Source: Pseudomonas costantinii (GTDB taxonomy: Bacteria; Pseudomonadota; Gammaproteobacteria; Pseudomonadales; Pseudomonadaceae). From it: a stretch of 64,000 nt of DNA. Shown piece after piece: positions 58,401 through 64,000 of the stretch. Under the pieces are notes generated by a model that made no database searches, was not told the origin of the DNA, and saw only the letters and a program-made list of their open reading frames with translations. Made by a program: the position numbers and the translations under genes. Numbering within the stretch: position 1 is the first letter of the stretch; each line of letters starts with the position of its first letter. The stretch is from NCBI RefSeq assembly GCF_001870435.1, contig NZ_MDDR01000007.1:1-64000 (forward strand), in the 5' to 3' direction.

Positions 58401-61400
58401 ACGCCAAGGTCCAAGCGGCACGGCCTGGTCGACCTTGAAATACGCACCTTCAACATACAGGTAGCAACCCTCCCCCAGACGGTACAGCCCAAGGGCATCG
58501 GCCTGTGGCGCAATAAGTGACGCATCGACGGTACAGGCGTACTGCTCGATCTCTCGCCGATAAGGATAGAACGAGCCATCGAGCGCACGATTGCGCAGCA
58601 TGGCCTGGGCGACCTGATAACGGAATTCGGTGATTGCCTGCTGTGCATCCCCCCCAAGTTTGAGCTGATCAGCCTCAGGTAGCTGAATCAGGATCGCGTC
58701 ATAGAAGCTGTCAGCGCCGGAGAACCCCGCGCCGGTTCGAGACTCACCAGAGCAATACGGCGCAAATCGCCCCTGGCCTTGATCAATGACGATAACCGTC
58801 CGGTTCTCACCTCGAGAAATGTAGGGTACCGCCTGTGCTGCAGGACTGACGACCAATGCCTGGCCGGTGATGTCACGCAATACGCCGTAGGCAAACGTTG
58901 CTGCCCAATTCTGGGTTTGCCGGTTAAACCGGCGTGGGTGAAAGATCCCGTCGACGATAGCTTCCCGACGTGCCACTTGGCGGGCGACACGCAGCGCCTG
59001 GTAAAGCGCCTCGGGCTGCAATTGTGATTGCAGCAGTTGCGTCTGCTGATGCTCCGATAAGGGATGTTCGCGCAGCACCTCCAACAGCCGCGCCGGGCTC
59101 AGCTCAGGGTGCAGAGTCTGCAACTGGGTAATCACGGCTGGCACGGGATAATCGCGGCCTACACTGTCCGGCAACAATCTGCGCACTGATGCACTGGCCC
59201 CGCCTGCGATGGAACGGCTGGCATCGGAAAACCGAGTGAGTACGTCAAACAGGTCGACTTTCAAAACCCTGGCCTGAATTGCCAATAGCTGACGAAGCAT
59301 CTGCTCCCCGCCCGAAAAAATCGCCGGTAACAACGCCGCAATGGCCTGTGGCAAATGGGCGGTGAAACGCCGTGGTGTGGCATAAGCAAATTGATGGTTT
59401 TCCAGTGCAGTCACCGTGACCCGTTCCGTCGTTGGGCGAGTCGCATCCTTGCTGTAGCGCCGCACTTCCAGGCCTTGATGGTTTTCAATGCTCAACGAGG
59501 TACTCACCGGCCAGCCTTCCAGTTGGGTGAGCAACGGCGCAATGACTTCAACGGCACCCACCGGCGCTGGACGGCCGGGATCGGCACCTTCTGCAACCCA
59601 GTCGATCAGCTTGTCGGCCCTGAACCGGTGCGCCGCCTCGACCAGTGAGGCCGATGGCTGAGCGCCCTCCCAGACCTGATCCAAGGTGTGCCGTGATGTG
59701 GCACTTGAGTCGAGTACCGCCTCCAAATCCCGGGCCGGAACATCCTGGACACCGAGCATTCTTTCGAGAGCCTGAGGGTTTGTCAGGCGTTGATGGTCAG
59801 GGCCGACACTGCGCGATTGGGACAGTTGCTGATACAAGCGCTGATGGCGACGCTGCACGCCGATGGCCAGTCGGGTCTGCAAGCGACCGCTGACGAGCAA
59901 GTCGACCAGGTCAGCAAAACCCTGAAGTAATTCGCCAGGCTCACCTTTAATCGCCTGGGAACCGCCTTCAATCAACGCTTGTTCGAGTGCAGCGAACATC
60001 GCGAAGGCGCGAACCCGCCCCAACCCTTTGAGCGCACCTGGCACCGGGATCAGCAGCACATTGAGGATTTCACTGAACACAGCCTGGAACAGCTCGATCA
60101 GGGTCGACATGAAGCCTGGTGTTTCATTCGCCAGTTCCTGCAAGTTGGCTCGACAGCGCGCGATATAGAAATCGTTCAAGCTGACGACAGGCACCTTTTG
60201 CACCGAGTTGCGCACGTAGCCGATCGCTCGCGGGCGGTCAGTCGTAGGAATTGACTGTGCCAACGAATGGATCAGTTTGGCGAACCCTTCCAGATCATGA
60301 GGTGGCGGTGTTTTTTTGGCGATTTGCTTCAGTCGTGCGCAGTCACGCAGCAACATGATCTGATACAGCCAATCGACCTTGCCTCGGGAATAGAAAGCGT
60401 GGAACGCGACATGAAATTCCTCGCAAGCCTCACGATGGCTGGCATTGTGGCGCAGAGAGCCGCCGGGACGGTTCGGGAAAAAGCTGAAGGCACCTTTGCA
60501 ACCGCTGACCGAAAAAACAATGTGGGGAATACTCAGGCTATCACCCGGTGGCGGGGCTACGTATTGCCCAACCAGGCCCATGGTTTGAGGTATCCAACTG
60601 ATGTTGTCTAAGCCATGGGGAACGAACAGCAGCATTTCCTCCACACGTTCCCACTGAGCCTCCCCCGCCAGCGCACGCTTCACGTACTGGTATTTGTCCC
60701 TGTCGATTCGGCTGTCCGTTGTATTTTTCAAAGCCTCTATCAGGGCAAATTCAAATTCGGCACTCGCCAGCCTCATCACCTCGGCCCCCAGCGAAGCGCC
60801 GGCCTGAAGCGCCTGATCGAGTCGTTCTTTGAGCTGCCCACCGATATCGAGCCGACGCACCAACGCGATGAAATCGCCGGCCGTGGCGTTGATCTCCTTA
60901 TCGAGGTAACTGGCATCGGCCAAACCAGTACGACCGGGGTAGCTCCAGCCGGTCAAGCCGTCGTAGTTCAGGCAGGCAGCATCCCACAGGGTGACGCTGG
61001 CGACCTTCACCACCCTTTCGCTCTCATCTTCATGAGCGGCGCGCCGGACGCGACTGGACGATTGGAGGTAACGGGTATGAATCTGTGCAACGGTGGGGTC
61101 GACATCCTGGCCTGTCAGCGTTTTCAACTCGGCGCGCAATGAAGCCAACGCCTGTTGCTCAAACGCTTTGGTCAGTTGGCTGATGCCCTGCTCCAGGGAT
61201 TTTTGAGCATCGATCCAGGCCTTTTGCGCACGCACGTACTCGCGTTTTTCTTCATCGTTGAGCGTGCCGAGAAAACCGCCGAACTTAGTTCGCAGGAAAT
61301 CCAAAGCCTGTAAGGCTGACCATTCCGGGCTCGCCATCAACGGCCCTTGTTGCTGAGCCGTGAATTCGATCAACGGGCCCTGCGAGGCGGTATTGGTATT

Positions 61401-61412
61401 CGGCTCGACCAT
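55491..61412 (-). CDS. giant LRR/NEL-like toxin or effector protein (DUF6543 type)
   Basis: A 1973-residue protein, start MVEPNTNTAS with AGGAG 8 bases upstream. The N-terminal two thirds (about 1-1200) look like the dermonecrotic-toxin-like DUF6543 region of large Pseudomonas proteins (for example GWSYPGRTGLADASYLDKEI). Leucine-rich repeats follow at about 1485-1630 (LRTLHLDGNRLQNVPQGLDG, LTKLDLSHNPIG). The C-terminus (about 1680-1973) resembles NEL ubiquitin ligases of IpaH/SspH: RFFDLLWNLS, TQRIWLLIDGA, YWVEFLELKY. At the catalytic Cys-x-Asp motif it reads G1776-N-D1778, and the only nearby Cys is C1783 in LLCLND. No signal peptide. No type III genes lie in the window. Host target unknown. 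Confidence 0.85.
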   Translation of the reverse strand: MVEPNTNTASQGPLIEFTAQQQGPLMASPEWSALQALDFLRTKFGGFLGTLNDEEKREYVRAQKAWIDAQKSLEQGISQLTKAFEQQALASLRAELKTLTGQDVDPTVAQIHTRYLQSSSRVRRAAHEDESERVVKVASVTLWDAACLNYDGLTGWSYPGRTGLADASYLDKEINATAGDFIALVRRLDIGGQLKERLDQALQAGASLGAEVMRLASAEFEFALIEALKNTTDSRIDRDKYQYVKRALAGEAQWERVEEMLLFVPHGLDNISWIPQTMGLVGQYVAPPPGDSLSIPHIVFSVSGCKGAFSFFPNRPGGSLRHNASHREACEEFHVAFHAFYSRGKVDWLYQIMLLRDCARLKQIAKKTPPPHDLEGFAKLIHSLAQSIPTTDRPRAIGYVRNSVQKVPVVSLNDFYIARCRANLQELANETPGFMSTLIELFQAVFSEILNVLLIPVPGALKGLGRVRAFAMFAALEQALIEGGSQAIKGEPGELLQGFADLVDLLVSGRLQTRLAIGVQRRHQRLYQQLSQSRSVGPDHQRLTNPQALERMLGVQDVPARDLEAVLDSSATSRHTLDQVWEGAQPSASLVEAAHRFRADKLIDWVAEGADPGRPAPVGAVEVIAPLLTQLEGWPVSTSLSIENHQGLEVRRYSKDATRPTTERVTVTALENHQFAYATPRRFTAHLPQAIAALLPAIFSGGEQMLRQLLAIQARVLKVDLFDVLTRFSDASRSIAGGASASVRRLLPDSVGRDYPVPAVITQLQTLHPELSPARLLEVLREHPLSEHQQTQLLQSQLQPEALYQALRVARQVARREAIVDGIFHPRRFNRQTQNWAATFAYGVLRDITGQALVVSPAAQAVPYISRGENRTVIVIDQGQGRFAPYCSGESRTGAGFSGADSFYDAILIQLPEADQLKLGGDAQQAITEFRYQVAQAMLRNRALDGSFYPYRREIEQYACTVDASLIAPQADALGLYRLGEGCYLYVEGAYFKVDQAVPLGPWRIQHPSLNDAYAPVLIHNGAGAWRHEWETPLTWDGQKPFYRLGPLTRALSPDAIEQIQQISGVTPDILRRMHVRNERPPVMLVETIERFNVHQRVKAGVEVGRDFFDQLLGEVGPDKADGLVGHAGVGRADQVTVLEAKVALDRPQMERFFFKELSHKSEVSSDPLAQVLQRHFPSLTAAISEDLVRNVTASERQSLLEGRVPLSLTRDIRWWLEYLRKTRAMEGVHLSAAFSEDSAKLILHILPDIDGWPKHLRVEVRERGHLIDSIGPVDGPLIRVLEPVGGSYQAYIPQTNGDRKPAGSPGTFLSVLLAALPPPERQTFGYTHAGGPAELTAEIGSRLTRHWEFAETMLEIGRRPWYNPPRRLADGRIGYPLSGGDELGPVDRAQVARMRELFPAKTDQEVFDLLENLSDSVSEREAAIDFLFKERDTLNGTLEQWSLQGDAGQASARNEAAERIRRCWRKEDSSRGVPYELHLDDLTLNDLPTLNAHFGHVMQLSVRNNLLETLPARFLRCFTALRTLHLDGNRLQNVPQGLDGLTHLQHLKLSNNLIKPNLRDVQRLEALSRLTKLDLSHNPIGHGARLNLTPLKVLSVLMLRGAKLHLLPLGVEMLENLRTFDLRDNQLTVLTESDLDLGERVHRAMNLHGNQLSQATLQLLGSYRRYPGYQNIDFGLWRDGVFPLPSVERWLVPVPLNEVPLRRAEWSLLVGEQMADRFFDLLWNLSSYPPLIALEHQALRQDVTQRIWLLIDGANHNGRLQQILFQAPMSYMSGGNDGWLLCLNDIELAMWPVQRLAGNIETAGPDFLNYYRALRRLGSIDHHLMREFPQQSSREACARILAYRIALAATLDLPLALSGRFDLASAVPRGESVNELRTRVLREEFGLNWPERVRGEEYWVEFLELKYTARFESFLGHYDRDLERALEQVDSGAMDEGAYLAFVSNIQTLRKADENTLITQLTQEEWTDFVIG

Positions 61413-61467
61413 TTCATATGCTCCTGAAAAGGTCAGCCTATCCCGTCATCACACGCTTTTTCGGTAG

Positions 61468-62064
61468 CTATGTAGAGCCGTGGTTTTTCTCGAAAACCTC
61501 CATGCCCATTGCCGCAATCTGACCTTCGATCAGCGCTTCGAAGGGCTTGAGCAAGGGTTCAAATGAGACAGGCGCCTCCAGCACTTGCAACGCCTGCACA
61601 ATCGCCTCCACCGTTGACAACGCACCTGGGCCCGGCGCTTTGCGCAATCGGTAGCGGGAGACGGCGCCCATGGCCAGGGTCACGCGGGGCAACGCCGCCA
61701 GCAGCGGATTAAGGTGCAGCATCTTGCGCGCCTTACGCCAGGTGCCATCGGGAACCACCAGCAACAAAGGCTCGTCGGACGGTACATAAGCCTGCAACGG
61801 TTGTGCGTCATCGGCAGGAAACAACAGCCGCGCCTGATAACCAGGCGGGCTCAATAATGCCTGCAAATCCTCAAACACTTCACCCACCACCAACTGCGCA
61901 TTGTTCAACCCCAACGCCGCCAACCGCGCGGTGTTGAGCGCATGGTTAACCTCGCTCGGATGCTGCAACAGCAACACGCGGGTACGGCTGTCGAGGCTGG
62001 GAATCAACGGGCACAGGCAGTGAGTGGCAGGCCTGAGACAGCGGGAACATTGGGGTCTGGACAT
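61468..62064 (-). CDS. DTW-domain tRNA-uridine aminocarboxypropyltransferase
   Basis: A 198-residue SPOUT-related enzyme of the TapT (YfiP) family, which adds the acp3 group to uridine in tRNA from SAM. N-terminal zinc-type cysteines CSRCLRPATHCLC, then the VVPDGTWRKARKM core with the DTW-position motif (here DGTW), and a late RKAPGPGALSTVEAI. It lies between the giant gene and gbuR, 55 bp upstream of the former. Confidence 0.9.
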   Translation of the reverse strand: MSRPQCSRCLRPATHCLCPLIPSLDSRTRVLLLQHPSEVNHALNTARLAALGLNNAQLVVGEVFEDLQALLSPPGYQARLLFPADDAQPLQAYVPSDEPLLLVVPDGTWRKARKMLHLNPLLAALPRVTLAMGAVSRYRLRKAPGPGALSTVEAIVQALQVLEAPVSFEPLLKPFEALIEGQIAAMGMEVFEKNHGST

Positions 62065-62070
62065 GGTTTT

Positions 62071-62964
62071 TCAGGCCTGGTTGAGCTGGGCTTTGAGCAA
62101 GTCTCGAAAGGTTTGGATCAGCGGCTCACGGCTGCGGCCCCGGCGCATAATCATTGAGAACGGCGCCTGGTAGCCGAAGGTCGCCGGCAGCAGCACGCGC
62201 AAGTCGCCCTTGTCGGCCCAAGCCTGGGCGTAGTGCTCGGGCAGGTAGCCGATGTAGGCGCCGGACAGCACCAGGATCAACTGCGCCTCCATACTCTCCA
62301 CAGTGGCGGCGCTGTGCTTGAAGCCATGGCGCGCCAGTTCGGCCTGGCTCCAGTAACCACGACCGACCATGCGCTGCTGGGTGATCACTTGTTCGGGGAT
62401 GCGTCGTTCGTTGAATAAAGGATGCCGGGTGCTGCAATACAGCCAGTGCTGTTCGCGGTACAGCGGCATATAGATCAGCCCGCTCATACGGTTGGAAAAG
62501 GCACCGATGGCCAGGTCGAGGCGGTTGTCCTGCACGCCGAGTTGGAGCTCGTAAGGGCTCATCACCGACAAGTGTAAATGCACCGCCGGGTGCTCCAGGC
62601 TGTAGGCGCCGATCACTTCAGCGAACGGCAAAGCCTTGTCGCTGACGGTGGAGTCGAGCACGCCGAGCTTGAGAGTGCCGCGCAATTCGCCCTTGAGCGC
62701 CGCAGCGTATTGCTCGAAGCCTTCCAGTTCGCCCAGCAGGCGCAGGGTTTCCTGATGGAACAGCTCGCCTTTGCTGGTCAAGCTGAAACCGCCCCGCCCG
62801 CGATGGCACAGCACCAACCCCAACGCAGACTCCAGCTGGCTCATGTAAGTGCTGATAGCCGACGTCGACAAATTGAGTTCGTGCTGCGCATTGGCGAACC
62901 CCTGATGCCGCACGACGCTGACGAAAATGCGCAGGAGTTTCAGGTCGGGCAAGGCGTTGGCCAT
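62071..62964 (-). CDS. gbuR: LysR-family regulator, likely GbuR
   Basis: A 297-residue LysR-type regulator from MANALPDLKL. Helix-turn-helix at about 17-43 (GFANAQHELNLSTSAISTYM), C-terminal periplasmic-binding-like effector domain. It is divergent from gbuA; the shared 149-bp region carries a 24-bp dyad. In P. aeruginosa the divergent LysR gene gbuR activates gbuA in response to 4-guanidinobutyrate, so the same role is inferred. A 13-codon upstream extension is rejected. Confidence 0.85.
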   Translation of the reverse strand: MANALPDLKLLRIFVSVVRHQGFANAQHELNLSTSAISTYMSQLESALGLVLCHRGRGGFSLTSKGELFHQETLRLLGELEGFEQYAAALKGELRGTLKLGVLDSTVSDKALPFAEVIGAYSLEHPAVHLHLSVMSPYELQLGVQDNRLDLAIGAFSNRMSGLIYMPLYREQHWLYCSTRHPLFNERRIPEQVITQQRMVGRGYWSQAELARHGFKHSAATVESMEAQLILVLSGAYIGYLPEHYAQAWADKGDLRVLLPATFGYQAPFSMIMRRGRSREPLIQTFRDLLKAQLNQA

Positions 62965-63006
62965 GGTCGGCTCCGGGTGTGGATGATGGCAGTCTACCTC
63001 CAAGCA

Positions 63007-63030
63007 TTAGTTTAGAAAAATCTGAACTAA
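63007..63030. promoter_or_regulatory. dyad operator between gbuR and gbuA
   Basis: TTAGTTTAGA-AAAA-TCTGAACTAA: two 10-bp arms with one mismatch and a 4-bp spacer, 43 bp from the gbuR start and 84 bp from the gbuA start. This size and position fit a LysR-type binding site. Confidence 0.65.
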
Positions 63031-63113
63031 GTATTTGCCCCTGCCGATTCTTCCCGCCCCGGGCTTTTCGCAGAATCGGCCTCTAATAAACAAAACAACG
63101 ATGAGGCACTCCC

Positions 63114-64000
63114 GTGGACAAGATTTTTCACCAGCCACTGGGCGGCAACGAAATGCCGCGCTTCGCCGGCATCGCCACCATGATGCGACTTCCCCACCTG
63201 CAAACGGCCAAAGGCCTGGACGCCGCCTTTGTCGGCGTGCCCCTGGACATCGGCACCTCGCTGCGAGCGGGCACCCGCTTCGGGCCACGTGAAATTCGCG
63301 CCGAATCGGTGATGATCCGCCCGTACAACATGGCCACCGGCGCCGCACCGTTCGACTCGCTGTCGGTTGCCGACATTGGCGACGTGGCGATCAACACCTT
63401 CAACCTGCTCGACGCCGTGCGCATCATTGAAGAAGCCTACGATGAGATCCTCGAGCACAACGTGATCCCGATGACCCTGGGCGGTGACCACACCATCACC
63501 CTGCCGATCCTGCGGGCGATCCACAAGAAACATGGCAAGGTCGGGCTAGTGCACATCGATGCCCACGCCGACGTCAACGACCATATGTTCGGCGAGAAAA
63601 TCGCCCACGGCACCACCTTCCGCCGTGCCGTGGAAGAAGGCCTGCTCGATTGCGACCGCGTGGTGCAGATCGGCCTGCGCGCCCAGGGCTACACCGCCGA
63701 AGACTTCAACTGGAGCCGCAAGCAGGGCTTCCGTGTGGTCCAGGCCGAAGAATGCTGGCACCACTCCCTCGCGCCGTTGATGGCTGAAGTGCGCGAGAAA
63801 GTCGGTGGCGGGCCGGTGTACCTGAGCTTTGATATCGACGGCATCGACCCGGCCTGGGCACCCGGTACCGGCACCCCGGAAATCGGCGGGCTGACCACCA
63901 TCCAGGCGATCGAGATCATCCGTGGCTGCCAAGGCCTCGACCTGATTGGTTGCGATCTGGTAGAAGTCTCGCCGCCGTACGACACCACCGGCAACACCTC
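63114..64000 (+). CDS. gbuA: guanidinobutyrase (partial, runs off the window)
   Basis: Arginase/agmatinase-family manganese hydrolase that splits 4-guanidinobutyrate to 4-aminobutyrate and urea in arginine catabolism. The first 295 codons are seen; the stop lies beyond the window. Mn ligands: H126 in LGGDHT, D149, H151 and D153 in HIDAHADVND, D240 and D242 in FDIDGID. The start is GTG at 63114 with GAGG 7 bases before it. Agmatinase or guanidinopropionase are the alternatives; the MATGAAPFDSL region and the LysR neighbour favour gbuA. Confidence 0.92.
   Translation, partial: MDKIFHQPLGGNEMPRFAGIATMMRLPHLQTAKGLDAAFVGVPLDIGTSLRAGTRFGPREIRAESVMIRPYNMATGAAPFDSLSVADIGDVAINTFNLLDAVRIIEEAYDEILEHNVIPMTLGGDHTITLPILRAIHKKHGKVGLVHIDAHADVNDHMFGEKIAHGTTFRRAVEEGLLDCDRVVQIGLRAQGYTAEDFNWSRKQGFRVVQAEECWHHSLAPLMAEVREKVGGGPVYLSFDIDGIDPAWAPGTGTPEIGGLTTIQAIEIIRGCQGLDLIGCDLVEVSPPYDTTGNT

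Noticed and set aside
55491..61412. Interpretation as a type III effector cluster
   Set aside because: No chaperone, secretion or Hrp-box-like element is seen nearby; the export route is left open.
1..64000. CRISPR array, tRNA, rRNA, insertion sequence or prophage
   Set aside because: No regularly spaced repeats, no cloverleaf or rRNA sequence, and no transposase, integrase or phage structural gene was recognised on either strand. The repeats present are REP-type or palindromic.

Overview
The window looks like a chromosomal segment of a Pseudomonas from the fluorescens group. The basis is the GC-rich coding style, REP/REPIN hairpins built around a GTGGGAGC core, and a set of genes typical of that group: phhRABC, plpD, recQ, an SSS-type hybrid kinase, fadL, an aerobic-type cob operon under a B12 riboswitch, tandem NlpC/P60 lipoproteins, hda, purMN, mazG-relA-rlmD-cysM and gbuR/gbuA. 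Species cannot be fixed from the sequence alone. No tRNA, rRNA, CRISPR array, transposase or integrase was recognised.

Layout. 1-519: a large imperfect inverted repeat followed by a second family of intergenic repeat. 520-4786: phenylalanine catabolism, with the regulator phhR divergent from phhA-phhB-phhC and two overlapping TyrR-like boxes between them. 4850-14654: a metallophosphoesterase, an AraC regulator next to an EamA exporter, small proteins, the patatin autotransporter PlpD, a MarR regulator, RecQ, a UPF0149 protein and a DUF454 protein. 14756-18226: a sodium/solute-symporter-type hybrid histidine kinase. 18285-22342: rmuC and several small hypothetical genes, including one with a 443-bp upstream gap. 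22489-26213: fadL, a glutathione-peroxidase-like protein, and a MarR/MFS pair with palindromic TATATA operators and an untracked 39-aa ORF translationally coupled to the MFS gene. 26256-35186: ten genes for late cobalamin synthesis (cobO, cobB, bluB, cbiB, cobD, cobQ, cobU, cobT, cobC, cobS in transcription order), mostly overlapping, read from a cobalamin riboswitch at 35277-35500.

35621-43567: two NlpC/P60 lipoproteins, hda, a PerM-type permease, a DUF2066 protein, purM-purN, a DUF3108 protein and a 62-aa protein. 43948-49206: a compact iron-acquisition operon with one IucA/IucC-type siderophore synthetase, one MFS exporter and one TonB-dependent receptor, preceded by a Fur-box-like dyad. 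Its layout resembles the single-synthetase rhizoferrin/legiobactin loci. 49324-55384: a DUF2058 protein, mazG, relA, rlmD and cysM. 55491-61412: a 1973-residue toxin/effector-like protein (DUF6543-type N-terminus, leucine-rich repeats, NEL-like C-terminus) whose NEL catalytic Cys position seems to be Gly. 61468-64000: a DTW-domain tRNA-modifying enzyme, then gbuR divergent from gbuA around a 24-bp dyad; gbuA runs off the end of the window.

The most unusual parts are the giant LRR/NEL-like protein and the single-synthetase siderophore operon. Most of the rest is conserved Pseudomonas housekeeping. All family assignments come from reading motifs; no database search was possible.
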